A stretch of 64,000 bases of DNA from DATFTE01 sp963840665 (GCA_963840665.1 CAWIZO010000012.1:372001-436000); one strand, 5' to 3'; positions 8,736-18,320 are shown, counted from the stretch's first letter. Translations and numbers: made by a program. Notes: generated from the letters alone by a model not told the origin.

Positions 8736-8807
8736 CAAGCAAGATTGGCCAGATTGACAATTCTTTACTACGATGAAGCTGACGTTTCTGTCAGAGTAAA
8801 GAGGGCA

Positions 8808-9530
8808 GTGGAAAACGTTCTTATTATCGACGACGACATTGAGCTCTGCGGCTTGGTATCGGAATATCTGCAAGCCGAGGGCTTTCAAGTAGAAGCAGCC
8901 TACGATGGTGAGCGCGGACTGGACCGCGCCCTGGGTGGAAATTACATTCTAGTCATCCTCGATGTCATGCTTCCCGGATTGAATGGTTTTGAGGTTCTGC
9001 GCCGAATCCGCAGCACCTCGCGCATCCCGGTGTTGCTGCTGACGGCGCGTGGTGAAGATGTCGACCGTATTGTTGGGCTTGAAATCGGCGCTGACGACTA
9101 TCTACCGAAACCCTTTAATCCGCGTGAACTGGTGGCACGCATCCGGGCCATTCTGCGGCGCAGTGAGCGTCCCGACGACGCGGCGCGTGACCGCGGACCT
9201 GACATGGTGCGCGTGGGAGACATTGAACTCGATCCCGCGACCCGCAGTGTGCGCCATCACGGCCAGCCGGTGGAACTCACATCGGTAGAATTCAATCTTC
9301 TGGAAGTACTGTTGCGAGAGGCGGGACGGGTGGTAACACGGGAACGCCTGGTATACGCTGTGCTCAGCAGAAAGTTTTCTCCTTTTGACCGCAGCATCGA
9401 TATGCACGTGAGCAAGGTGCGTAAGAAACTCGGCGACTCGGAAAGTGGCACCGAGCACATTAAGACTGTGCGTGGCGTAGGCTACATTTTCGCCCGGCCG
9501 CGGGAGAGGGTGAGGACTACCACTCCATGA
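8808..9530 (+). CDS. CpxR-like OmpR-family response regulator
   Basis: 240 aa. Receiver domain 1-120: acidic pair in IIDDDIE, phospho-Asp in LVILDVMLPG, Lys in YLPKPF. The winged-helix DNA-binding domain runs from about 135 to 230 (VELTSVEFNLLEVLLREAGRVVTRERL ... DRSIDMHVSKVRKKLG). The start is the GTG at 8808, where homology to the first strand begins. The open frame runs upstream to 8484 but lacks receiver sequence. The gene overlaps its kinase by ATGA. Together with the CpxP-like gene and the box at 8721 it fits an envelope-stress circuit that regulates itself. Confidence 0.9.
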   Translation: MENVLIIDDDIELCGLVSEYLQAEGFQVEAAYDGERGLDRALGGNYILVILDVMLPGLNGFEVLRRIRSTSRIPVLLLTARGEDVDRIVGLEIGADDYLPKPFNPRELVARIRAILRRSERPDDAARDRGPDMVRVGDIELDPATRSVRHHGQPVELTSVEFNLLEVLLREAGRVVTRERLVYAVLSRKFSPFDRSIDMHVSKVRKKLGDSESGTEHIKTVRGVGYIFARPRERVRTTTP

Positions 9531-10936
9531 GGAGCCTCTTCGTCCGCATCTTCGTTTCATACTGGATTGCGCAAGCCCTGTTCATGTTGGTGGCGATCGT
9601 GGTCATCATGACCATGCGCCCGCAGCGCGATACCTCCGTTTGGGGCGCGATCTATGCGAAGACTTTGACTGAGGCAGTGCAGGCCTATGATCACGGTGGT
9701 CAGCCCGAAGTGCAGCAATATCTCGAGGGACTGGAAGAGTCCCAGCAGATTCAGGCCTTCCTTTACGATTCCAAAGGAGAAGAGGTTTCAAAGCGCGCGC
9801 CGCGAGAGTGGGCGCAATACATCTTGCATGACGGCGAGAGCCGGACTGATGGATTCTGGGGGCACATCATGCCCAAGCGATTCGTTCGTCACACGGCCAC
9901 TGCCGGCAATGGACATCGCTACACCTTATTGGTTGCGCTGCCCCGCGGGCCGCGCGTCTTCTTCGGTCCCCATGGAATTCCAGGTCTCGGCTTTCTGCTT
10001 GCCGTTTTGTGTTCGGGACTGGTCAGCTACGTTCTCGCCCGTTCTCTGACCGCGCCGGTCGTGCGACTGCGCGCCGCTACGCGCCAACTGGCAGCTGGGG
10101 ATCTCAGCGCGCGCGCCGGAGGAGCCGGTTCCCGGCGCAAGGATGAACTCGCCGAACTGGTTCGCGATTTCGACACCATGGCCGAGCGCCTGGAAAACCT
10201 GGTGAACGCGCAGGGTCACCTGTTGAACGATATTTCACACGAATTGCGCTCCCCTCTGGCGCGCCTCAACGTGGCGCTGGGATTGGCGCGTCAACGCACT
10301 GGCCCTGAAGCGCAAGACGCTCTGGAACGCATTGACCTGGAAGCGGCGCGGCTCAACGAACTCATCGGACGCCTGCTGACCATCGCCCGCCTGGAAGGCG
10401 GTGAAGAGGCCATGCAGAAATTTCCCGTGGCTCTCGATGAACTCATCGAGGAAGTTGCGCAGGATGCCGACTTTGAAGCGCAGGCTCGCGGATGTCGCGT
10501 AGAAACCATCATCGTGGACGGTTGCATGGTGATGGGTGATCCATCCCTGCTGCATAGCGCGCTGGAAAATGTGATGCGCAATGCCACCCGATACACCCGT
10601 CCCGGAACCGCGGTAGAAGTCCGCCTCGAACGTGGCCGCGCCGCCGCCGGTCCCGCGGCCGTTGTACAGGTAGCCGATCTCGGCCCAGGCGTCCCGCCGG
10701 ATGCGTTGGACAAACTCTTTCGTCCCTTCTATCGCATCGACGGTGCGCGCGGCCGCGAAACCGGCGGAGTTGGCCTCGGCCTCGCCATTACGGAACGCGC
10801 CGTGCGCTTGCATGGTGGCTCGGTGCGCGCGGCCAATCGCGCGGGCGGCGGGTTGATCATCGAGATACGACTTCCCTTGTCAGAGACGGGTATCCCCGAA
10901 CCTATTCTTGAGCCCGCAGGCACCGCCGGCGACTGA
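9527..10936 (+). CDS. CpxA-like sensor histidine kinase
   Basis: 469 aa. TM1 is at about residues 10-30, followed by a ~125-aa periplasmic domain, TM2 near 155-178 and a HAMP domain (SLTAPVVRLRAATRQLAAGDLSAR). The DHp domain carries the phospho-His in LLNDISHELRSPLARL near residue 240, a stretch very close to the CpxA motif. The HATPase domain has N-box ALENVMRNATRYT, G1 DLGPGVPP, F-box LFRPFYRID and G2 GVGLGLAI. It senses envelope state in the family. It overlaps the regulator by four bases. A strong terminator follows at 11110. Confidence 0.9.
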   Translation: MRSLFVRIFVSYWIAQALFMLVAIVVIMTMRPQRDTSVWGAIYAKTLTEAVQAYDHGGQPEVQQYLEGLEESQQIQAFLYDSKGEEVSKRAPREWAQYILHDGESRTDGFWGHIMPKRFVRHTATAGNGHRYTLLVALPRGPRVFFGPHGIPGLGFLLAVLCSGLVSYVLARSLTAPVVRLRAATRQLAAGDLSARAGGAGSRRKDELAELVRDFDTMAERLENLVNAQGHLLNDISHELRSPLARLNVALGLARQRTGPEAQDALERIDLEAARLNELIGRLLTIARLEGGEEAMQKFPVALDELIEEVAQDADFEAQARGCRVETIIVDGCMVMGDPSLLHSALENVMRNATRYTRPGTAVEVRLERGRAAAGPAAVVQVADLGPGVPPDALDKLFRPFYRIDGARGRETGGVGLGLAITERAVRLHGGSVRAANRAGGGLIIEIRLPLSETGIPEPILEPAGTAGD

Positions 10937-11240
10937 TCCCAATTTCTGTAACTGCAAATTTGGTGGCCAGAGATAGTGGTGACGCCCGTTGCCGCTCTTC
11001 TGGTTGCGCACAATCTGCTATTTGCATCAGTTTCGAAACTGCTTTGATTACGCCGACCTGCCACCAGTTCAATTGTTGGGATTGCTACAGCGGACCTAAG
11101 TTTGTTCACAGGGACGGCGAGTCATTGCCGTCCCTCTTTTGTCATGATTCATGAACAGTGCAACAAGACCAAAACAGGCATAAAATAATCGAAAGGGCAT
11201 CGATCGTGAATGAAGTAGAGGGGAACCGTGAATACTGGCG
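10937..11240. other. 304-bp spacer: palindrome and terminator, possible small RNA
   Basis: No protein gene is apparent. The spacer holds a perfect 14-bp palindrome, CAGTTTCGAAACTG (11028-11041), and a strong intrinsic terminator (11110-11140) that lies 174 bp beyond the kinase stop. It also holds an A/T-rich lead-in to the ArsR-type gene. The long distance between stop and terminator leaves room for a small RNA, but no promoter is evident. Confidence 0.35.
11110..11140 (+). terminator. Intrinsic terminator
   Basis: The stem AGGGACGGC (11110-11118)/GCCGTCCCT (11127-11135) is followed by CTTTTG. It ends the CpxR/CpxA-like transcript or a small RNA in the spacer. Confidence 0.8.
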
Positions 11241-11579
11241 ATGAAAAAGCGAGGCAAGGCGACAAACGGAGAAGCAGAGATACTGGAGCGGCAGGTCCGG
11301 ATTTGTAAGGCATTTGCCAACTCTACGCGTTTGGTGATGTTGGACCTGCTCGGCAGCCGCGAGTGGCCCGTCAGCAGATTGCAGCAAGAACTCGGGGTTT
11401 CGAAACCAAATCTGTCGCAACACCTTGCCGTGCTGAAAGCCGCAGGGGTCGTCGTAACCCGGCGCGAAGGCAAACAGGTCTTTTGCGGCTTGGCCATGCC
11501 CGAGGTCAAGAGCGCCTGCCTGCTCATTCGCAACATGCTGCGCGCGCAGATTCGTAACGGACGCAAGTTGGTGGTTTGA
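11241..11579 (+). CDS. ArsR-family transcriptional regulator
   Basis: 112 aa. Winged helix with 'RICKAFANSTRLVMLDLLGSREWPVSRLQQELGVSKPNLSQHLAVLKAAGVVVTRREGKQVFCGL', the ArsR pattern with recognition helix SKPNLSQHL. There is one Cys in RICKAF and another in VKSACLL, but no clear ELCVCD metal motif, so the ligand is unknown. There is no good ribosome-binding site ahead of ATG 11241. Dps is convergent downstream. An ArsR-type gene next to an iron/DNA-protection gene could be a redox or metal link, but this is only proximity. Confidence 0.8.
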   Translation: MKKRGKATNGEAEILERQVRICKAFANSTRLVMLDLLGSREWPVSRLQQELGVSKPNLSQHLAVLKAAGVVVTRREGKQVFCGLAMPEVKSACLLIRNMLRAQIRNGRKLVV

Positions 11580-11581
11580 AC

Positions 11582-11606
11582 AAAAAAGGCCGGCATGCAG
11601 CCGGCC
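11582..11606 (-). terminator. Intrinsic terminator of the Dps gene
   Basis: The stem GGCCGGC (11588-11594)/GCCGGCC (11600-11606) has loop ATGCA. On the minus strand it is followed by six T (11582-11587). Confidence 0.8.
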
Positions 11607-11628
11607 TCAATCCTTAGACGAGAGCGAA

Positions 11629-12228
11629 TTAATCTTCCGCCTCGACCAGCGGCATGTTCACTAAATGCTCGCTGATGAACCACACTTGCAGTTCGTTGGA
11701 GCGCAGGACGTCGCTCACCGCCAGGTCGTTGGTCCCATCATCTCCGAGTTGCGATGCTTTCTTCGCCAGGTCACGGCACTGACCAATGATTATCTTGTGG
11801 GCATCGAGCAGACGCGAAATCTGCACCGGAACTTCTTCCCGCCCTCGCGGCGGGCGCTCGATCTGCGTGGTCTCGGCAATATCAGCCGCCATGGCAAGGC
11901 TCACGCCGCCCAGAAGCTGAATGCGCTCGGCGATTGTATCCACGAGTTCGACCTGCTCATCGTAGTGTTTATCGAACAGCAGATGAAGCTGGTAGAAAGT
12001 CGGGCCTGCGACCTGCCAATGCGACTTCTTATAAAGATCGCGAATGGTCATGGTGTCAGCGAGTAACTGGTTCAGTCTCTCGGTCATTTCCAGGCGAACG
12101 GGCTCTTCGAGTTCCAAGGGAAGCGCGTGATTTACGGTGCCGTATTGCTGAATTTCGCGCGCCCGCTGTCCGAAGCGAGGCTGCGCGCTCACCGGACGGT
12201 GATTGCCGGTAGCTGTCTTCTTTGCCAT
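11629..12228 (-). CDS. dps: Dps-family ferritin-like DNA-protection protein
   Basis: 199 aa. The family assembles into 12-mers that oxidise and store iron and shield DNA. The intersubunit ferroxidase site is visible: His in KKSHWQVAG, then HLLFDKHYDEQVELVDTIAERI with the D-x11-E-type ligands. NELQVWFISEHL closes the four-helix bundle. About 50 residues precede the core, slightly longer than E. coli Dps; the Lys/Arg-rich start (MAKKTATGNHRPVSAQPRFGQR) could contact DNA. AGGAGA lies eight bases ahead of the ATG at 12228. It is monocistronic with its own terminator. Confidence 0.92.
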   Translation of the reverse strand: MAKKTATGNHRPVSAQPRFGQRAREIQQYGTVNHALPLELEEPVRLEMTERLNQLLADTMTIRDLYKKSHWQVAGPTFYQLHLLFDKHYDEQVELVDTIAERIQLLGGVSLAMAADIAETTQIERPPRGREEVPVQISRLLDAHKIIIGQCRDLAKKASQLGDDGTNDLAVSDVLRSNELQVWFISEHLVNMPLVEAED

Positions 12229-12478
12229 AAAAAATCTCCTGTATCCACGTAAAGTTTTCGAACCGCTGGGAACCTATGCTTGATCCAACTGAGTTTTCTT
12301 GATAAGAGCGCTGCGGTGATCTACTCCGCTCAGGTTGTCTGATGATTTCCCCGGCCGTTTGGATTCCGATTTAGAGCATGCAGATGTCTAACTGGGATAA
12401 TCGGGTCTTCGGTCAGCAGAAATCCCCACAATTGGCTATGATTGAAGATTAAACCCCAAACAGGCGGAGAGACCATAC

Positions 12479-15157
12479 GTGGCTGAGACGCAGACCAACG
12501 GCATAGAGGTCCTGGAAACCCGGGAATGGCTTGATTCACTGGATTATGTGTTGTCGAAAGGCGGTCCGGAACGCGCAGGCCGATTGCTGCAACAGCTTTC
12601 GTTGCACGCGAAGCGGGAGGCCGGAGTCAACCTGCCTTTCACCGCGACCACCCCTTACCAGAACACGATTCCCGCCCGTCAGCAGGCTCCGTTCCCCGGC
12701 AGTCAGGAGATGGAACGCCGCATCAAGAGCCTGGTCCGCTGGAACGCGCTAGCCATGGTGGTGCGCGCCAACAAGTTGCAGGAAGGCATTGGCGGACACA
12801 TCTCAACCTTCGCCTCCGCCGCCACGTTGTACGAAGTCGCCTTCAATCACTTTCTCCGCGCACGCACCGAAACCGGCGATCGTGACATTGTCTATTTTCA
12901 GGGACACGCCGCGCCGGGAATTTATTCCCGCGCCTTTCTCGAAGGCCGCATCGCGGTGCAGAAGCTGGAAAACTTCCGCCGCGAATTGAAAGCGGGTGGC
13001 GGACTTTCTTCGTATCCACATCCCTGGCTGATGCCCGAGTTCTGGGAGTTCCCTACCGTCTCGATGGGACTGGGCCCGATCCAAGCGATCTATCACGCGC
13101 GCTTCATCAAGTATCTGGAGAACCGCGGCCTCAAGCAGACCACGGGCGGCAAAGTCTGGGCCTTCCTCGGCGACGGCGAAATGGACGAACCGGAATCGCT
13201 GGGCTCGATCACGCTCGCCTCCCGCGAACGGCTCGACAATCTTATCTTTGTCGTGAACTGCAACCTGCAGCGGCTCGACGGACCAGTGCGAGGGAACGGC
13301 AAGATCATTCAGGAACTGGAAGCGATCTTCCGCGGCGCCGGATGGAACGTAATCAAAGTCATTTGGGGCAGCGACTGGGACCACCTGATTCAGAACGACC
13401 GCGACGGCGTGCTGGTGAAGCGCATGGGCGAAATCACCGACGGTCAGTATCAGAAATACTTCGTCGAGAGCGGCGCTTATTTCCGTCACAACTTCTTCGG
13501 CACCGATCCGCGCCTGTTGAAGATGGTGGAACATCTGTCGGACGAGCAACTCGCGCGCATGCGTTTGGGTGGACACGATCCCATCAAGGTTCATGCGGCA
13601 TTCCGTGCAGCCGTCGACCATCAAGGATCGCCAACCATCGTGCTGGCCAAGACGATCAAAGGCTACGGACTCGGCGAAGCTGGTGAAGGCAAGAACATCA
13701 CTCACCAGCAGAAAAAGCTGAACGACGAAGAGTTGAGCATGTTCCGCTCGCGCTTCGGTATCCCAATTCCGGATGACGAACTCCACAATGCGCCGTTCTA
13801 TCGTCCCCCTGACGATAGTGCCGAAATCCGCTATATGCAGGGGCAACGTAAGCAGTTAGGCGGATATCTGCCGGAGCGCAAGGTTCGTGCCACGCCCCTG
13901 CCTCCGATCTCCGACGCGCACTTCGAGGAGTTCTACAAGGGAACGGAAGGCCGCGAAGCCTCGACCACCATGGTGTTCGTGCGCCTGCTGTCGAAATTGT
14001 TGCGCGATCCTGAAATCGGCAAGCTGATCGTACCCATCATTCCTGACGAAGCTCGCACCTTCGGCATGGAAGCATTGTTCCGCCAGGTGGGAATCTATTC
14101 GAGTGTCGGCCAGCTCTACGAGCCTGTCGACATGGACACGCTGCTCTATTACAAGGAAGCCAAGAACGGGCAGATTCTCGAAGAAGGCATCACCGAAGCC
14201 GGATCGATTTCATCGTTCATCGCCGCCGGCACTGCGTACGCCAATCACGGAATCAATACCATTCCATTCTTTATTTACTATTCCATGTTCGGATTTCAGA
14301 GGATCGGCGATTTGATTTGGGCCGCTGCTGACATGCGTTGCCGCGGATTTCTGCTAGGCGGTACCTCCGGACGAACGACGCTGGCCGGAGAAGGCTTGCA
14401 GCATCAGGATGGCCACAGCCATGTACTGGCATTAAGCGTGCCAAACCTGATGGCCTATGATCCCGCATTCGCTTACGAGATCGCAGTCATTATCCGTGAC
14501 GGCATTAAGCGCATGTACACCGACCAGGAATCGATCTTCTATTACCTGACGGTGACGAACGAGCCTCTTCCCATGCCGGAGATGCCCGAAGGCCAAGGCA
14601 TCCGCGAGGGTATTCTGAAAGGCATGTACCGTTTCAAAACTTCGGACAAGAAAGATTCCAAGCTGCGCGCCCAACTTTTCGGAAGTGGCACCATCATGTT
14701 TGAGGTACTGAAGGCACAGAAGATTCTCGAAGAAAAGTACGGAGTCGCTGCCGATGTGTGGAGCGTCACCAGCTACAAGGAACTGTATCGCGAAGGCAAC
14801 GACTGCGATCGCTGGAACATGCTGCACCCGGGCGATACTCCGCGAGTGCCCTTTGTTTCAGAGAACCTGAAAGACGCGCCGGGCGTGCTGGTGGCGGCAT
14901 CCGATTATATGAAAGTGTTGCCGGAATCGATCTCGCAATGGATGCCGCGCCCCCTCGTAGCTCTCGGGACCGACGGCTTCGGACGGAGCGAAGGCCGTGC
15001 CGCTCTACGTGATTTCTTCGAAGTCGACGCCAAACACATCGTGCTCGCGACCCTGCATGCGTTGGCTCGTGACAAGCAGATTCCATTTGAGGTCGTACGC
15101 CAAGCCGTAAAAGACCTGGGCATCAACCCCAACAAGCCGAATCCAACGATTAGCTAA
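12479..15157 (+). CDS. aceE: Pyruvate dehydrogenase E1, homodimeric type
   Basis: 892 aa, full length for the homodimeric AceE. It decarboxylates pyruvate with thiamine diphosphate and acetylates the E2 lipoyl group. The ThDP motif GDGEMDEPES is near residue 231. Other blocks are HAAPGIYSRAFLEGR, NCNLQRLDGPVRGNGKIIQELE, IPIIPDEARTFGMEALFRQVGIYS and GISRTTLAGEGLQHQDGHS-like (GTSGRTTLAGEG). The GTG start is at 12479 with GGAG about ten bases upstream. It is first of a three-gene operon (16 bp to aceF), together encoding the whole complex that feeds acetyl-CoA to the TCA cycle. Confidence 0.97.
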   Translation: MAETQTNGIEVLETREWLDSLDYVLSKGGPERAGRLLQQLSLHAKREAGVNLPFTATTPYQNTIPARQQAPFPGSQEMERRIKSLVRWNALAMVVRANKLQEGIGGHISTFASAATLYEVAFNHFLRARTETGDRDIVYFQGHAAPGIYSRAFLEGRIAVQKLENFRRELKAGGGLSSYPHPWLMPEFWEFPTVSMGLGPIQAIYHARFIKYLENRGLKQTTGGKVWAFLGDGEMDEPESLGSITLASRERLDNLIFVVNCNLQRLDGPVRGNGKIIQELEAIFRGAGWNVIKVIWGSDWDHLIQNDRDGVLVKRMGEITDGQYQKYFVESGAYFRHNFFGTDPRLLKMVEHLSDEQLARMRLGGHDPIKVHAAFRAAVDHQGSPTIVLAKTIKGYGLGEAGEGKNITHQQKKLNDEELSMFRSRFGIPIPDDELHNAPFYRPPDDSAEIRYMQGQRKQLGGYLPERKVRATPLPPISDAHFEEFYKGTEGREASTTMVFVRLLSKLLRDPEIGKLIVPIIPDEARTFGMEALFRQVGIYSSVGQLYEPVDMDTLLYYKEAKNGQILEEGITEAGSISSFIAAGTAYANHGINTIPFFIYYSMFGFQRIGDLIWAAADMRCRGFLLGGTSGRTTLAGEGLQHQDGHSHVLALSVPNLMAYDPAFAYEIAVIIRDGIKRMYTDQESIFYYLTVTNEPLPMPEMPEGQGIREGILKGMYRFKTSDKKDSKLRAQLFGSGTIMFEVLKAQKILEEKYGVAADVWSVTSYKELYREGNDCDRWNMLHPGDTPRVPFVSENLKDAPGVLVAASDYMKVLPESISQWMPRPLVALGTDGFGRSEGRAALRDFFEVDAKHIVLATLHALARDKQIPFEVVRQAVKDLGINPNKPNPTIS

Positions 15158-15173
15158 AGGGAGAACAAGGTAC

Positions 15174-16880
15174 GTGACTGAATTCAAGCTTCCGGAACTT
15201 GGCGAAAACATCGATCAGGGAGACTTAGTGCGGTTGATGATTTCGCCGGGCTCCAGCATCAGCGAAGGCCAGCCGGTGATGGAACTGGAGACCGACAAGG
15301 CGGTCGTCGAGGTACCCTCGTCGGTGACCGGCACGGTGAAAGATATCCGCGTCAAAGAAGGGGAGAAGATCAAGGTTGGACAAGTGATCTTCACGGTGGA
15401 GAATGGCGCGGGCAGCGCTGCAGCGCCAGCCAAAAAAGAACAGAAGCCTGCTCCGGCCGCGAAGCAAAATGCTGCCGCCGCTCCTGCTCCACAGGAAACT
15501 CCAGCACCAACCTCTCCTGCGGCCACGCAAGGCGCCGCGGAATTCCGATTGCCTGAACTTGGCGAGAACATCGATCAGGGAGATCTGGTGCGCCTGATGA
15601 TCGTCCCAGGAGCGAAAGTTTCCGAAGGCCAACCGGTAATGGAACTCGAAACCGATAAGGCTGTGGTCGAAGTTCCATCGTCGGTGAGTGGAGTGGTCAA
15701 AGATCTCCGCGTAAAAGAAGGACAGAAAGTCAAAGTTGGAGATGTGATTTTCACCCTTGAGGGCGGCGCGGCCGTGCAACCGCAGCGTCCCAGGTCCGCT
15801 CCCGTCGAGCATGTTTCAGGACAGCAAGCCGCGCGCCTCGCATTCCAGGCTGCAATTCACGCTGAAGGAAAAACCGAAGAGCAGGCTCTGCCTCCGGACC
15901 AACCGCAGGCATCGACACCCGCGTTCACCATGCCGGTGCAATTGGGAAAAGTTGCGGGCATGCATCACGGGGATCCCGTTCCGGCCGCCCCGAGTGTGCG
16001 GCGTTTGGCGCGCGAGCTGGGCGTCGACATTCACCAGGTGAAAGGCTGTGGTCCCGGCGGACGCATCAGCGAAGACGACGTCAAAGCCTTCTCGAAGGCA
16101 TTGCTTCTCTCGAGCACAGCGACGCAAGGCGCAGGCAAGGCTTTCGCCGAGCCACCGCTTCCGGATTTCTCCAAGTGGGGAAAGATTGAGCGCGTCTCGA
16201 TGCGCGGCGTACGCCTGAAAACCGCCGAACATCTTTGGCAAGCCTGGACCACCATCCCCCATGTCACACAAAATGACAAGGCCGATATCACGGAGCTTGA
16301 GCAGTTGCGCGCTCGTTTCGCCCCTAAGGCTGAAGAAGCTGGCGGTAAGATGACCGTGACCGCCATCGCGCTGAAAGTCGTCGCATCGGCTTTGAAAGTT
16401 TTCCCTCAATTCAATGCCAGCATCGACCTGGGCAAAGAAGAAATTATTTACAAGCAATACATCAACATCGGCGTCGCGGTCGACACCGATCGCGGACTCC
16501 TGGTGCCAGTGATTCGTGACGTTGACAAGAAAAATATCGTCGAACTGGCCGCGGAACTAACCCAGCTTTCCAAGAAAGCGCGCGACAAGAAATTAACCGC
16601 CGAGGAAATGTCGGGCGGCACGTTCACCATCACCAATCTCGGAGGCATTGGCGGCACGGGATTCTCCCCGATCGTCAATCATCCCGAGGTTGCGATTCTA
16701 GGCATGTCGCGCTCGAGCATGGAACCGGTATGGCTCAACGGAAAATTCGAGCCGCGCCTGGTGCTGCCGGTGTCGCTCTCCTATGACCATCGCCTGATCG
16801 ACGGAGCCGACGCTGCGCGATTCCTGCGCTGGATTGCGGAAGCTTTCGAGCAACCGTTCTTATTGTCCGTGCAAGGCTGA
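15174..16880 (+). CDS. aceF: Dihydrolipoamide acetyltransferase (E2) with two lipoyl domains
   Basis: 568 aa. Lipoyl domains lie at about 2-77 and 123-198, each with METDKAVVEVPSS carrying the lipoylated Lys; they are joined by an Ala/Pro-rich linker. A peripheral-subunit-binding domain (PSVRRLARELGVDIHQVKGCG) lies near 272-305. The catalytic domain from about 335 carries the active-site HRLIDG near residue 539. The two lipoyl segments are very alike even at DNA level, pointing to a recent duplication or ongoing gene conversion. The GTG start at 15174 follows AAGGGAGAACAAGG. Confidence 0.96.
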   Translation: MTEFKLPELGENIDQGDLVRLMISPGSSISEGQPVMELETDKAVVEVPSSVTGTVKDIRVKEGEKIKVGQVIFTVENGAGSAAAPAKKEQKPAPAAKQNAAAAPAPQETPAPTSPAATQGAAEFRLPELGENIDQGDLVRLMIVPGAKVSEGQPVMELETDKAVVEVPSSVSGVVKDLRVKEGQKVKVGDVIFTLEGGAAVQPQRPRSAPVEHVSGQQAARLAFQAAIHAEGKTEEQALPPDQPQASTPAFTMPVQLGKVAGMHHGDPVPAAPSVRRLARELGVDIHQVKGCGPGGRISEDDVKAFSKALLLSSTATQGAGKAFAEPPLPDFSKWGKIERVSMRGVRLKTAEHLWQAWTTIPHVTQNDKADITELEQLRARFAPKAEEAGGKMTVTAIALKVVASALKVFPQFNASIDLGKEEIIYKQYINIGVAVDTDRGLLVPVIRDVDKKNIVELAAELTQLSKKARDKKLTAEEMSGGTFTITNLGGIGGTGFSPIVNHPEVAILGMSRSSMEPVWLNGKFEPRLVLPVSLSYDHRLIDGADAARFLRWIAEAFEQPFLLSVQG

Positions 16881-16898
16881 ATCTCAGAATAATTAAAG

Positions 16899-18320
16899 AT
16901 GAACGACGTTTCGAATCTGCACATTGCTGTAGTTGGCGGCGGACCCGGTGGGTACGCCGCTGCGTTCCTGGCCGCCGATCTCGGCATAAAGGTCACACTC
17001 ATCGATCCGGAAGCGAACCCCGGCGGTGTCTGCCTTTATCGCGGATGCATTCCCTCTAAAGCCTTGCTGCACGTCGCCAACCTGATCGACGAATCGCGGC
17101 ACGCCAAGAATTGGGGCATCGAATATTCCGATCCGAAGATCGACATAGCCCGGCTGCGTGCATGGAAAGATAGCGTGATTACCAAACTCACCGGCGGACT
17201 CGGCCAACTTTCGAAGCAGCGTTCGGTCCGCTATGTCCAGGGAACCGCCGCTTTCGAAAGCTCCAACGCGTTGCGCATTTCAAAGGCCGGCGGCGCGGAC
17301 GAGACGCTAAGCTTCGATCGGATCATTCTCGCGACGGGATCGCGTCCGGCGATTATCCCCAGCTTGAAACTCGATAGCCCGCGCGTAATGGACTCGACCA
17401 GCGCGCTGAATGTGAGCGACGTTCCGGGCAGTTTGCTAGTCATTGGCGGAGGCTACATTGGCCTCGAACTGGGCAGCGTTTATGCGGCCTTGGGGTCGAA
17501 AGTTTCTGTCGTCGAGATGACCGCAGGATTGCTTCCTGGCGCCGATCGAGATTTGGTGCTTCCACTTCACAAGCGCCTGGAGAAGAGTTTCGAAGTGATT
17601 CTGCTGAATACCACCGTGTCGGGAATGAAAGAAGAAGCAAATGGAATTCGAGTGACTTTGAGCGCCCAACAGGGACCGCCAAGCGAACGCGTCTTCGACA
17701 AGGTTTTGGTTTCCGTCGGCCGCAAGCCGAATTCAGAAATCCCGGGGCTGGACAAGACTAAGGTTCAAGTCAACCCGCGCGGATTCATCCAGGTGAACAA
17801 GCAACTGCAGACCGACGATCCATCGATCTACGCCATCGGCGATGTAGTCGGCGAGCCCATGCTCGCGCACAAAGCCTCGCACGAAGGCCGCACTGCCGTC
17901 GAAGCCATCGCAGGACACAAAGTCGCTTTTGAGCCGAACGCAATTCCTGCCGTGGTCTTCACCGATCCCGAAATCGCGTGGTGTGGGCTCACCGAAACTC
18001 AAGCTCAGAAAGACGATCGCAGCATCAAGGTCGCCAAGTTCCCGTGGGCAGCCTCGGGCCGCGCGCTGACGCTCGATCGCACCGAAGGGATGACCAAGCT
18101 CATCATCGATCCCGAGAGTGAACGCGTACTTGGAGTTGGCATTGTGGGTGTCGGCGCAGGTGAGTTGATCTCCGAAGGTGTGCTTGCCGTGGAAATGGCC
18201 GCGCTCGCAGGTGATCTCGAACTGACGATTCACCCGCACCCCACACTGTCTGAAACCATTATGGAAGCGGCGGAAGTTTTTTACGGACGCGCCACCGACA
18301 TCTATCGTCCCAAAAAGTAA
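16899..18320 (+). CDS. lpd: Dihydrolipoyl dehydrogenase (E3)
   Basis: 473 aa. Reoxidises the dihydrolipoyl group of E2 with NAD. FAD motif VVGGGPGGYAAAFLA (near residue 9); redox-active disulphide in GGVCLYRGCIPSKAL (Cys near 45 and 50); NAD motif VIGGGYIGLELG (near 182); second FAD block IYAIGDVVGEPMLAHKASHEG; dimer-interface active site HPHPTLSET near 447. It is third in the aceE-aceF-lpd operon, 18 bp after aceF. Its own ribosome-binding site is weak, so coupling to aceF is likely. Confidence 0.96.
   Translation: MNDVSNLHIAVVGGGPGGYAAAFLAADLGIKVTLIDPEANPGGVCLYRGCIPSKALLHVANLIDESRHAKNWGIEYSDPKIDIARLRAWKDSVITKLTGGLGQLSKQRSVRYVQGTAAFESSNALRISKAGGADETLSFDRIILATGSRPAIIPSLKLDSPRVMDSTSALNVSDVPGSLLVIGGGYIGLELGSVYAALGSKVSVVEMTAGLLPGADRDLVLPLHKRLEKSFEVILLNTTVSGMKEEANGIRVTLSAQQGPPSERVFDKVLVSVGRKPNSEIPGLDKTKVQVNPRGFIQVNKQLQTDDPSIYAIGDVVGEPMLAHKASHEGRTAVEAIAGHKVAFEPNAIPAVVFTDPEIAWCGLTETQAQKDDRSIKVAKFPWAASGRALTLDRTEGMTKLIIDPESERVLGVGIVGVGAGELISEGVLAVEMAALAGDLELTIHPHPTLSETIMEAAEVFYGRATDIYRPKK

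Noticed and set aside
12803..13846. 347-codon minus-strand frame
   Set aside because: It lies wholly inside aceE, which has complete family motifs; the antisense translation shows none.
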